The notes: generated from the letters alone by a model not told the origin. A stretch of DNA of 64,000 bases from Fidelibacterota bacterium (GCA_002689995.1 NZIV01000070.1:16091-80090); one strand, 5' to 3'; counted from the stretch's first letter, positions 1-10,550 are shown. Numbers and translations: made by a program.

Positions 1-2
1 AT

Positions 3-398
3 ATTAAAGCAATTATAAAAAAATTAAAATTAAAATTTTACGTAAGTGTAAAACCTTTTGAGGGTAAAAGTACATGGGAGTTAGGAAAGTATAGAGTTTT
101 AAAAATATATCCCAAAAAGTGGATATTCTTTAGAAAGAAATTATGCTGTGATTTATTTGTTTATTATAAAGGTGAATATAATGGGGAAGAAGTCTATAAA
201 TATGTTGTTTGGGGTAAAAATGCATTTCATAAAAAGGAGTATTTTGTAAAGACCAAATTAATAGATTTTTATGATAAAATAATTAATATTCCAAATAATT
301 CTGAATCTTTTCTAGAAGTCAAATATGGAAAGGATTGGAATATCCCAAAAGAAATATGGAACGTTGCATTAGATGACGGGTCAATTGTTAGGTCTTAA
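3..398 (+). CDS. LicD-family phosphotransferase-like protein, C-terminal part (5' truncated by window edge)
   Basis: Frame 3 is open from the window edge to TAA at 396-398: ...CCDLFVYYKGEYNGEEVYKYVVWGKNAFHKKEYF...FYDKIINIPNNSESFLEVKYGKDWNIPKEIWN..., resembling the LicD C-terminal region (P-x-n-x-x-x-x-L-x-x-x-YG-x-D-W). Not in the ORF track. Confidence 0.55.
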   Translation: MKAIIKKLKLKFYVSVKPFEGKSTWELGKYRVLKIYPKKWIFFRKKLCCDLFVYYKGEYNGEEVYKYVVWGKNAFHKKEYFVKTKLIDFYDKIINIPNNSESFLEVKYGKDWNIPKEIWNVALDDGSIVRS

Positions 399-996
399 TT
401 CAATTCTAATTATTGGTAATAGTCCATCAATACAAAACTTTAATCTAGGAAGTAAAATTGATCAGTTTGAGAATATCGCACGCATTAATAATTTTAAAAC
501 TGTTGGATATGAGAAGTATATTGGCTCTAAGACTTCAATATGGTCAAATGGTGCTAATCAGAATCTAATCAAAAGGACAGAGAAATTTAAAAGTACTATA
601 GTATTTATTCCGCCAAATATACTGAATGAAAAAGGGAATTTAATTCATAAAAGAATTAAAAAAAGGTTGGGTTTAATAAATAGTAATTATGATTTAATTC
701 CAATTGAAAAAATGAAATCTTATGAAAAAAAGTGTGATTGTTCTCGAATTACAACAGGAACAAATACAATATTATGGGCAATAGAAAATTTTGAAAAAGT
801 TGTAATTCATGGATTCGATTTTTTTCAAAATGGTAAAGAACATTATTTTGATGGTAAGTTAAAAAGATGGCTTTTTAATCATAAATGGATGAAGAAAGGT
901 GGAAAACATAATTTAATTCAGGAAAAAAAGTATATTGAAAAATTACTAGAAAATGGAGAAATTATTCAATTAAAGGATATGAAATTTGCTAATTGA
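373..996 (+). CDS. GT29-like sialyltransferase
   Basis: L-sialylmotif-like ILIIGNSPSIQNFNLGSKIDQFENIARINNFKTVGYEKYIGSKTSIW; S-motif-like TTGTNTILWAIENFEKVVIHGFDFF; downstream EHYFDGK; next to CMP-nonulosonate biosynthesis genes. Confidence 0.65.
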   Translation: MTGQLLGLNSILIIGNSPSIQNFNLGSKIDQFENIARINNFKTVGYEKYIGSKTSIWSNGANQNLIKRTEKFKSTIVFIPPNILNEKGNLIHKRIKKRLGLINSNYDLIPIEKMKSYEKKCDCSRITTGTNTILWAIENFEKVVIHGFDFFQNGKEHYFDGKLKRWLFNHKWMKKGGKHNLIQEKKYIEKLLENGEIIQLKDMKFAN

Positions 997-1666
997 TACA
1001 ATAGTAATTATACCAGCAAGGGGTGGAAGTAAAGGTATTCCAGGTAAAAATATCAAATTATTTAATGGTATTCCTTTAATTAATTATTCAATTAAATATG
1101 CCTTAAGTGTAATTCCTAATAACCAAATTTATATCTCTACTGATTCTGAAGAAATAAAAGATATAGTTTATGAATTTGGTGTCAAAACAATTGATCGTCC
1201 AGATGAAATTTCAGGAGATATAGCTACTACAGAAAGTGCTATATCTCATGTTCTAAGTTCTATTGATATAAAGCCAAAGAATATTGTTCTACTTCAAGCA
1301 ACAAGTCCATTACGGCCAAAGAATAGTTTAAAAACACTTATTCAATATTTTGAAGAAAATGATTTTGATTCACTTTTAACTATTAGTTCGACGCATCGTT
1401 TTTTTTGGGAATTAGATGGAAAAAATGCTTTACCGCATTATGATTTTGAAAATAGGCCTCGAAGGCAAGATATGAAGGAAGCTGAGATGAAATATATTGA
1501 AAATGGATCTGTATATATGTTTTCTTACAATCATTTTATTGAATATAATAACAGGCTTGGTGGTAAAATAGGATATTATATTTTTCCTGAAGAATGTGCA
1601 TTTGAAATAGATTCAATAAGTGATTGGATAGCACTTGAACAAATCGCAAAATTAAATAAATATTAA
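986..1666 (+). CDS. neuA: N-acylneuraminate (or KDN) cytidylyltransferase
   Basis: IIPARGGSKGIPGKNIKLFNGIPLINYSI nucleotidyltransferase motif, LLQATSPLRP; TTG start overlaps upstream gene. Confidence 0.9.
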   Translation: MLIDTIVIIPARGGSKGIPGKNIKLFNGIPLINYSIKYALSVIPNNQIYISTDSEEIKDIVYEFGVKTIDRPDEISGDIATTESAISHVLSSIDIKPKNIVLLQATSPLRPKNSLKTLIQYFEENDFDSLLTISSTHRFFWELDGKNALPHYDFENRPRRQDMKEAEMKYIENGSVYMFSYNHFIEYNNRLGGKIGYYIFPEECAFEIDSISDWIALEQIAKLNKY

Positions 1667-1669
1667 AAA

Positions 1670-2725
1670 ATGAAGAGAAATTTTATATTACCAAATAATA
1701 CTTTAGATAATAATTCTTCAGCATTCATAATAGCTGAAATTGGTATTAATCATCAGGGTAGCATTGATATTGCAAAAAAATTAATTTTACAGGCAAAAGA
1801 CTGTGGCGCTAATGCTGTAAAATTTCAAAAGAGGTCAATTTCTAGAATCTTAACTAAAGAAGGTTTAGAAATGCCATATAAAAATAGAAATAGTTTTGGT
1901 AAAACTTATGGAGAGCATAAATATGCTTTAGAATTATCTAAGGATGATTATAGAGAATTAAAGAAATTTACTGATAATCTTGGACTACTTTTCTCAGCTT
2001 CTGGATGGGATGAAGAAAGTATAGATTTCTTAATGGAAATTGATGTCCCATTTTTTAAAATGGCATCTGCTGATTTATCTAATTTCCCATTATTAGAGCA
2101 TACGGCTAAAACGGGAAAACCAATTATTCTCTCTACTGGTATGGCAGACATGGAATTAGTTAAAAAAGCTGTAGATTTGGTCTCAAAGTTCAATTCCAAT
2201 ATTGCAATTTTACAATGTACTTCAACTTATCCTGCTCAGTTTAATGAAATTAATTTAAATGTAATAAGAACTTACTTAGATATATTTCCTAAATATGTAA
2301 TTGGATATTCTGGGCATGAATTAGGAATTGCTATCTCAGGAGTTGCTGTTGCACTTGGTGCAAAAATTATAGAAAGACACTTTACATTAGACAGAACAAT
2401 GAAAGGTGGTGACCATGCAGCTTCATTAGAGCCACACGGTTTTTCAAAAATGGTAAGAGATATTCGTCATATAGAAGGTGCAATGGGTATTAGAGAAAAA
2501 GAATTACAAGAATCTGAAAAACCAATTTTTAAAAAATTAGCAAAAAGTATAGTAACATCTAAAAATATAAAAAAAGGTGAGAAAATTAAGTCTGATATGC
2601 TAACAACAAAAGGTCCTGGTAGTGGTATTTCTCCTACTAAGTTTAATGATATTATCGGTAAATCTTTGAATAAAGATGTCTCAATTGATGTGATAATTAA
2701 AGATGAAGATATAATTTGGAGTTAA
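1670..2725 (+). CDS. neuB: N-acetylneuraminate / KDN (9-phosphate) synthase, NeuB/NANS family with SAF domain
   Basis: IAEIGINHQGSIDIAKKLI, NAVKFQKR, GKTYGEHK, KMASADLSNFPLLEHTAKTGKPIILSTGM, ERHFTLDRTMKGGDHAASLEP, C-terminal SAF-like domain. Confidence 0.92.
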   Translation: MKRNFILPNNTLDNNSSAFIIAEIGINHQGSIDIAKKLILQAKDCGANAVKFQKRSISRILTKEGLEMPYKNRNSFGKTYGEHKYALELSKDDYRELKKFTDNLGLLFSASGWDEESIDFLMEIDVPFFKMASADLSNFPLLEHTAKTGKPIILSTGMADMELVKKAVDLVSKFNSNIAILQCTSTYPAQFNEINLNVIRTYLDIFPKYVIGYSGHELGIAISGVAVALGAKIIERHFTLDRTMKGGDHAASLEPHGFSKMVRDIRHIEGAMGIREKELQESEKPIFKKLAKSIVTSKNIKKGEKIKSDMLTTKGPGSGISPTKFNDIIGKSLNKDVSIDVIIKDEDIIWS

Positions 2726-2726
2726 T

Positions 2727-3212
2727 GTGTCAATTTCTAAAAAAGCAAAAAAAATAAAATTAATTGGTACAGATATTGATGGTGTTTGGACAAATGGTAC
2801 TATGTTTTATTCACCAAATGGTGACTATATGAAGGCTTTTTCAACTTATGATGGTATGGCCGTCGAAGTCTTAAAAGAAGCTGGTTTAGATGTTCTAATT
2901 ATGACTGGTGAAAATTCTGAAATGGTTCGTAAAAGAGCGGAAAAACTAAATATTAATAAAGTTTACCTAGGTGAGAAAGAAAAGCTTAAACGGCTAAAAT
3001 ATATTTGTTCTCGATTTGAATATGAATTAGATGAAATTGCTTATATAGGTGATGATATAAATGATTTTGAAGTTTTGAAAGTTGTTGGTTTATCTGCAAT
3101 GCCATCCTCAAGCCCAGTATTACATAAGTTCACTCCAGATATAGTTACAAATCGAGGAGGTGGTGAGGGTGCTTTTAGAGAATTTGTAGAAGAAATTTTA
3201 GCTTATCATTAA
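2727..3212 (+). CDS. KdsC-like HAD phosphatase (probable nonulosonate-9-phosphate phosphatase)
   Basis: IGTDIDGVWTNGTMFY (DxDG), IMTGENSEMV, YIGDDINDFEVL motifs of KdsC-type HAD; immediately follows neuB. Confidence 0.85.
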   Translation: MSISKKAKKIKLIGTDIDGVWTNGTMFYSPNGDYMKAFSTYDGMAVEVLKEAGLDVLIMTGENSEMVRKRAEKLNINKVYLGEKEKLKRLKYICSRFEYELDEIAYIGDDINDFEVLKVVGLSAMPSSSPVLHKFTPDIVTNRGGGEGAFREFVEEILAYH

Positions 3213-3213
3213 A

Positions 3214-3390
3214 TTAATTTAACAAATACATCATCAATCCATAAACTAAAAAACTAAAAAACATCATTGCTAAAATATAAATTTGATATTTCATTTTAGT
3301 CCACCCATATTTCTTCTGACTAAATTCATGCCATAGCACTATAAAAGTCGCTAAAATTAAAATAATAAAAAACACCCATATCATATCCAT
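3214..3390 (-). CDS. small two-TM membrane protein (58 aa)
   Basis: Minus-strand ORF MDMIWVFFIILILATFIVLWHEFSQKKYGWTKMKYQIYILAMMFFSFLVYGLMMYLLN, two hydrophobic helices; below ORF-track length cut-off. Confidence 0.45.
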   Translation of the reverse strand: MDMIWVFFIILILATFIVLWHEFSQKKYGWTKMKYQIYILAMMFFSFLVYGLMMYLLN

Positions 3391-3610
3391 GAATTTTAAT
3401 TTTCCTATTTATGTTTACTTGAATTTATTCCAAGATGATTCTCAATCTGGTTAATTTGACCTTAGTGTTTTGATTTGTGTTGTCATTTTGATAAATAAAA
3501 TTACAAAAGAACTTTCAAATTAAACAGACGAAAGTAGTTCCGATTATAAATCTAATAAAAATTAGAAGTAAATTTTGATTAAAATAAATATTAATTGAAT
3601 TAATCATTTA

Positions 3611-4237
3611 TTAATCCTCATATAATTTTTCAACCTGAACTCGTCCATCTTCTCCATACCATATCCACTCACCTACTTTTTTAGAGTCTATATATTGACC
3701 ATGAGCCAAAATTTTTCCGTTTTCATGGTATTCAACATACTTGCCTTGAATTAATCCATTTTTATAGTATTTTTTGGATTTCAAATTACCACTAGAATAA
3801 AATTCTGAACATAATCCAGTCTCATTTCCAGGTTTTGGATTACCTACAATTTGTAATGTTCCAGTCTCATTAAACCATTTTAATTGATTTTTAACTTCAC
3901 CATTAGCATATGTTACTTCAGTTTTTAAATTCCCATTTTGATAGAATTCTGTCCAAGTACCTTCTCTTTTTGAATTTTTATAATATTCTTTTTGTTTGAT
4001 TTTAGAATTATCGTGGTAATATTCCCAATAACCTGTTTTTACACCTTTATCAAAACTACCTCTTGATTTTAATGTTCCTTTTTCATGAAACGTTTTCCAG
4101 ACGCCATTTTTTTTTCCTTTAGAAACTTTTCCAATTATCATAATATTGCCATTTTTATAATTTAACTGGTGTACTCCATTTTTAAGTTTTGTTTCTTTAC
4201 TTTTTAAAAAAAAGTTTATTACATCTCCAAATCCCAT
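3611..4237 (-). CDS. MORN-repeat variant / YwqK-like repeat protein
   Basis: Repeated units such as KGKKNGVWKTFHEKGTLKSRGSFDKGVKTGYWEYYHDNSKIKQKEYYKNSKREGTWTEFYQNGNLKTE. Confidence 0.8.
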   Translation of the reverse strand: MGFGDVINFFLKSKETKLKNGVHQLNYKNGNIMIIGKVSKGKKNGVWKTFHEKGTLKSRGSFDKGVKTGYWEYYHDNSKIKQKEYYKNSKREGTWTEFYQNGNLKTEVTYANGEVKNQLKWFNETGTLQIVGNPKPGNETGLCSEFYSSGNLKSKKYYKNGLIQGKYVEYHENGKILAHGQYIDSKKVGEWIWYGEDGRVQVEKLYED

Positions 4238-4246
4238 TAAAGCTCC

Positions 4247-4816
4247 TCACTCGTTTATTAATTGGTCAATTGTAGAAGATATCTCTAAATAAAAATAATC
4301 ATTTTGCATGTTAGTTAAATTTTTTTTATCATACAAAAACCCAAATTTATCAATTATAAATAAATCTCTATTCATTGCATCAAATTTATCCCATGTTTTA
4401 TTCTCTGATTTATCTTTTACCCAAGGTGTAACCTTATTATCGGAAAGAATTTGATTTATAGGTAAAGAATTATTTTTACCTACTCCAATCAGGATAGTAT
4501 TTGTAAATCCAGAATCTTCGTCAATTTTTTCTTCATAAATTTCATATAATTGGCCGAACCGGTCAATACAAGTATTTCATGTTTCATTTGATGTAAAATA
4601 AATAAGAACAACTTTCCCATTATAATTCTGAGGACCAATGAGATTTCCATAAGTTGATGATATTGCATTAATATCCTGCAAAGAAAAAAACAAACTATCA
4701 CCAATTGCAAATGGAATTATTATATCCTCTTCATACTGAATGGAATCACATGAATATATGATAATAGTTAATAGGAAAATAATGATTCCATGTATAAAAG
4801 AATAAAACTTTTTCAT
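4247..4816 (-). CDS. putative selenocysteine-containing thioredoxin-like lipoprotein (TGA at 4577-4579 read as Sec)
   Basis: MKKFYSFIHGIIIFLLTIIIYSCDS (lipobox) ... NGKVVLIYFTSNET-U-NTCIDRFGQLYEIYEEKIDEDSGFTNTILIGVGKNNSLPINQILSDNKVTPWVKDKSENKTWDKFDAMNRDLFIIDKFGFLYDKKNLTNMQNDYFYLEISSTIDQLINE*. One frame of 190 codons interrupted only by TGA at the position of the first redox Cys (UxxC). Confidence 0.75.
4549..4567 (-). promoter_or_regulatory. candidate bacterial SECIS element
   Basis: mRNA sense AUUG-A-CCG[GUU]CGG-C-CAAU: 7 bp with one A/C mismatch, triloop beginning with G, loop starts 17 nt after the UGA. Confidence 0.65.
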
Positions 4817-4897
4817 AAATTACTAAAAAATTATACCTTCAATAATATTATTTAAAAAAAGTCGTTCATATGAGCAGCTTTTTTAAATAAATATCTG

Positions 4898-6238
<1,341 letters not shown>

Positions 6239-6634
6239 TTACTCCTAGTAATATTGATTTCATAATTGATTTTATTCTGACTTTGAAAGGAAATGATTAT
6301 TAAATTTTATTAATAATATTTAGTAAATCATAAACTTCTAGAAATATTCTAAAATTATAAGTGATAAAATACATATTTATATTAATTCCACTCAAATGCT
6401 ATAAATTAATAACTATTTTTTTTAAAAATATTATTTAAGTCTAATATTTTATATAGTATAAATTATTGAAGGATTTACCAATTTTATAAAGATAGCCGTA
6501 TGGGAGGTAAAATAAAAAATTATTTTTATGTACTATTTAAATTGATGTCCTTAATATGTAAGATTAATCTAAATATTATTAAATTTTGATTTTATGTAAT
6601 TCATTAAAGAAATTATTTCTAAAGAGACCATTTT

Positions 6635-8026
6635 ATGATAAAACTAATTTTAGTAATTATATTTAGCTTAATATTATCTCAGGAATTTATAACAGAATAT
6701 CTTGTTATTAATGAAGATACACTTGATAACTTTGTATATCAATTACCCTTATCTTTAGATAGTCCTGCACCTTTAATTGTTGTATTTCATCAATGGGGAG
6801 GTTCTGCAATATCTACAATTGGTACTGAATTTGATAACCAAGCTTTTGCTCGTGGATGGTACTTTTTATCTCCATGGGGTGGCTCTTCAAATAATTATAA
6901 TCATCAACAGGCACAATATTTATGGGAACAAGAAATATTATGGATGATGGAACGATTTAATATTGATTCTAAGAGAATTTATATGGTTGGAGGGTCAATG
7001 GGAGGTGCCTCTGGGGCAATTTATGCTAATAATCATTTAGATCCAAATAAGCCAATGGTTGCTGCAACAGCATCTGCATCTGGTATTTTAGACTGCGAAA
7101 GAAGATATTATGAAATGAATGGAAATAATAGTATGACTGAATGGTTTGGTGGATCACCTGAAGAAGTACCTTTTGAATACCATAGGAATAGTGCAGTATT
7201 TTTTGGAGATAGTAATCATAGTATGCACAAAAATCTAATTAATACACCTTTATATTTAGATTTTGGGGCGACTGAACCACATAGAGGACATGCAGAAGAC
7301 TTATATAATTTGCTTTTAGGTGAACATGATAATATGTGGATTGAAACAAGCTCATTAAATGGGCATGGATTTCCAGTAATTGATGAAGTACATGTTTGTG
7401 ATTGGTTCTCTCAATTCGAGTTAGTTACAAATCCAAATATAGTAAATGTGAATTTAGATGAACCAGGTAGAGCTTATTGGGCTGAAGCCATAAACATAGA
7501 AAACGAAAGAAATTTTATAAAATTATTTGTTGAAAAAGAATTTGAAGATTTTATGGATATTGGTTATAATAATTTCACTCGAATTGAATTAAATAATTAT
7601 GAGAATTCTGATTCATTATTATTACATATTATTGATTTCAAAGTTGATTTCTTACAAATTAATTGTAATTATGAATTAAGTAATTTAAATATTGGAATTA
7701 CTGGTCCTCTGATAAACTTTGTTGAATATTATGAAGTTTCTACTCCTGTATTAACTCAACAATTTAATGTTCAAAATGGGATAATATGGACGAATAGTGA
7801 TGATTTAGGATTTGAAGATTTTGTGAATAATTACCGTTTTTATTATTCTGTAAATGATATTAACTTTGATTTTATTTGGGATGTTACTGATATAATATTA
7901 ACTTCAAATCATATTCTTGGAAATGAAATATTAAATGAGTATCAACTGAGTTTTGCAGATTTAAATCAAGACTATTTAATTAATATAATTGATATCTTAT
8001 TTATAGTTGATTTAGTCATAAACTAG
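6635..8026 (+). CDS. secreted alpha/beta-hydrolase / PHB-depolymerase-like esterase with C-terminal dockerin-like repeat
   Basis: Signal peptide MIKLILVIIFSLILSQ; IYMVGGSMGGASG nucleophile elbow; C-terminus FADLNQDYLINIIDILFIVDLVIN. Confidence 0.7.
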   Translation: MIKLILVIIFSLILSQEFITEYLVINEDTLDNFVYQLPLSLDSPAPLIVVFHQWGGSAISTIGTEFDNQAFARGWYFLSPWGGSSNNYNHQQAQYLWEQEILWMMERFNIDSKRIYMVGGSMGGASGAIYANNHLDPNKPMVAATASASGILDCERRYYEMNGNNSMTEWFGGSPEEVPFEYHRNSAVFFGDSNHSMHKNLINTPLYLDFGATEPHRGHAEDLYNLLLGEHDNMWIETSSLNGHGFPVIDEVHVCDWFSQFELVTNPNIVNVNLDEPGRAYWAEAINIENERNFIKLFVEKEFEDFMDIGYNNFTRIELNNYENSDSLLLHIIDFKVDFLQINCNYELSNLNIGITGPLINFVEYYEVSTPVLTQQFNVQNGIIWTNSDDLGFEDFVNNYRFYYSVNDINFDFIWDVTDIILTSNHILGNEILNEYQLSFADLNQDYLINIIDILFIVDLVIN

Positions 8027-8171
8027 AAACTTTATTAATTATAAATTTATATAATAATATAGTGCAAACTATCTGCTATGGATTATTATACCAAGAAGCT
8101 ATTTATATTTTAACTATCTGCTGACTCCTATTTAAAATTTTATTATACAAGCAAATTAATAATTATATAAT

Positions 8172-10544
8172 CTATTTTAACGTTACCTCTGTAATTCCTG
8201 CACCGCCAGAATCAGGGTGGGCATATTGAAAGCTTGCTATAAAGGATTGAGTTTTTAGATAGTTTTTTACAGCTTTTTGTAATGCACCAGTTCCTTTTCC
8301 ATGTAGAATACTAACAGTTTGTAAACCTGAAACTAAAGCTCCATCTAAAAAATCAATTAATGATTCAATACCTTCATCAATACGTTTTCCACGTATATCT
8401 AATTGTATACTTACTGGTTTAGAATAATCAATTTGAGTTATTAAATCTTCTTTTTCATCTGAAATATCATCTTTAATTGGTATAATTTGATCTTGATGTA
8501 ATCGTAGTTTTTTACCGTTAAGTTCTACTATCAATTGTCCTTTATTATTTGGTTCCTGAACAATCAAACCGTAAGCATTAAACATTGGAATTTTAATTTT
8601 CATTCCCTCAATAAGAACATTAGAATCTAATAGATTTTTTTTATATGATTTTGTTTTTTGATTTTTTTTGGATTTTCGTCTTCGCTCTGTTACTGTTCTA
8701 AGCTTTTCATCTAACTTTTGTCTAGCTCTTTTTACAGATTTAGTATTAGCTTTTTGTGATTTTATTTCATGGATTAATTTTTCAGTATCTTTTCGAGTTT
8801 CTAATATAAGTTTATGTACATCATCTAAAGCATCTTGCTCAGCAGTGTTATATTTTTGTTCCGCTTCAGACTCTAATTGTTGAATGCGTTCTTCAGCTTC
8901 ATGAATATATTTTCGTTGTTTATTTATCCTAGATTTAATTTTATGAACTTCTCTTCGTTCATGTTCAAGTTCAGTTAATAAAAACTCAACTTTCAAGGAT
9001 TTATCACCGAGGAGCTCTTTTGCTCTTTTGATGATGCTTTTATCCAACTGCATACGGGATGCAATTTCTAAAGCAAAGCTTGAACCGGGTTTCCCTAACT
9101 TAATTTCATATGTTGGCATAAGTTCTTTTTTATTAAAAATCATTCTACTATTCATAATCCCTTTGGTTTCTTGTGCCCATAATTTGAGGCGACCTAAATG
9201 AGTAGTTGCAATTAACCATGCTTTTTTATAAAGCATGTGTTCCATAATTGCTTGAGAAAGAGATGCTCCTGCATCAGGATCAGTACCTGTACCTAATTCA
9301 TCCATTAATATTAATGTATTTTCATCACATTGATCTGTAATATGTGAAATTTCATTCAAATGTGCAGAATAAGTAGATAAATCATTTTCAATAGACTGCC
9401 TATCACCAATATCTGTAAAAATTTTTGTAAATATTGGTATTTTAGCTTCATCAACAGGTATATGAAATCCACTCTGTACCATGATAGAAAAAAGTCCAAT
9501 AGTTTTGAGAACAACTGTTTTTCCTCCAGCATTTGGACCTGTAATTAATACTATTTTATTCTCAGAATTAATTGAAAAATTTAGTTTTATTACTTCTTTA
9601 TTTTGAATAATGAGTGATGGGTTTTTACCTCCCCTGATTAATATCTGATTATTATTTTGAACAAAGTTAGGTAAAATACAATCATATTTTTTTGAAAACT
9701 TTGCCATGCATGTAAACATATCAATTTGAATTAAAGATTCATATCCTTGTAAAATTAAATCTAATTCATCACGAAAAAAATCAGAAAGTTGAAGAAGTAT
9801 TTTGAATATTTCAGTTTTTCTAGCTAACTCTAGCTCAATAAGTTGATTTTTAATTTCAGTTACATCAATAGGTTCTATGTAAGTTGCTTTTCCTGAGGAT
9901 GATTGTCCAAATATTATTCCTGGTATTTTCCGTTTATGACTAGCTTTTATTGGAATTACTTTACGCTCATCCAGTAATTGGATATTATCTCCATGAAGCC
10001 AATTATTATTTTTTGCTTTTTCAAAAATTGAACTCAATTTTTTATCAATTGACATCTCTTTAGATTGAATCTTATTATAAATATGATTCAATTCAGGACT
10101 TGCATTTTTAGAGATTTGCCATTTATCATCAAATATTTTTAGTATTTTCTCTTTTCCAATTTGATTTGAATATAAGCTATTAATCTCTATTTTTAATGAA
10201 TTGAATGAGCTTTTACTTAAAGTTGATTTTAAATTAGTTGAAATTTCAAGAATTTTATATAAATTTTTAAATTGATTCTCATCTAAAGGATTTCCTTTTA
10301 TTTGTAACGTAGTAAAAATTGATTGAATTTCAGGAAATATTTCAATTGGAATAGATTCACCACTATAAAGTGATGATAGAAGGCAATCAGTTTTGTTAAG
10401 TTTATTATATATTTCTAACTTTTTAGAAGATGGGTATATTTGAAGAATTCTTTCAGTAGTTTTCTTTGAGTGAGAAAATTTTGCACATTCTTTTAAGATT
10501 TGCTTGAAATTTAAATCTATTAAAACAGATTGTTTCAACTCCAT
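8172..10544 (-). CDS. mutS2: endonuclease MutS2 with Smr domain
   Basis: ITGPNAGGKTVVLKTIGL Walker A, MDELGTGTDPDAGASL, TTHLGRLK; C-terminal Smr SIQLDIRGKRIDEGIESLIDFLDGAL...ILHGKGTGALQKAV. Confidence 0.95.
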   Translation of the reverse strand: MELKQSVLIDLNFKQILKECAKFSHSKKTTERILQIYPSSKKLEIYNKLNKTDCLLSSLYSGESIPIEIFPEIQSIFTTLQIKGNPLDENQFKNLYKILEISTNLKSTLSKSSFNSLKIEINSLYSNQIGKEKILKIFDDKWQISKNASPELNHIYNKIQSKEMSIDKKLSSIFEKAKNNNWLHGDNIQLLDERKVIPIKASHKRKIPGIIFGQSSSGKATYIEPIDVTEIKNQLIELELARKTEIFKILLQLSDFFRDELDLILQGYESLIQIDMFTCMAKFSKKYDCILPNFVQNNNQILIRGGKNPSLIIQNKEVIKLNFSINSENKIVLITGPNAGGKTVVLKTIGLFSIMVQSGFHIPVDEAKIPIFTKIFTDIGDRQSIENDLSTYSAHLNEISHITDQCDENTLILMDELGTGTDPDAGASLSQAIMEHMLYKKAWLIATTHLGRLKLWAQETKGIMNSRMIFNKKELMPTYEIKLGKPGSSFALEIASRMQLDKSIIKRAKELLGDKSLKVEFLLTELEHERREVHKIKSRINKQRKYIHEAEERIQQLESEAEQKYNTAEQDALDDVHKLILETRKDTEKLIHEIKSQKANTKSVKRARQKLDEKLRTVTERRRKSKKNQKTKSYKKNLLDSNVLIEGMKIKIPMFNAYGLIVQEPNNKGQLIVELNGKKLRLHQDQIIPIKDDISDEKEDLITQIDYSKPVSIQLDIRGKRIDEGIESLIDFLDGALVSGLQTVSILHGKGTGALQKAVKNYLKTQSFIASFQYAHPDSGGAGITEVTLK

Positions 10545-10550
10545 ATTAAA

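Noticed and set aside
4489-4710. ORF 73 aa (minus) in the track
   Set aside because: Out-of-frame shadow of the Sec-lipoprotein gene. The neighbouring frame reads through TGA with redoxin-like sequence; this one has no recognisable domain.
6490-6589. Short plus-strand ORF MGGKIKNYFYVLFKLMSLICKINLNIIKF upstream of the esterase
   Set aside because: 29 aa, AT-rich composition, no supporting signal.
8067-8122. Two copies of AACTATCTGCT about 45-55 bp apart after the esterase gene
   Set aside because: Only 11 bp, no array or palindrome; likely chance. No CRISPR array was seen anywhere in the window.
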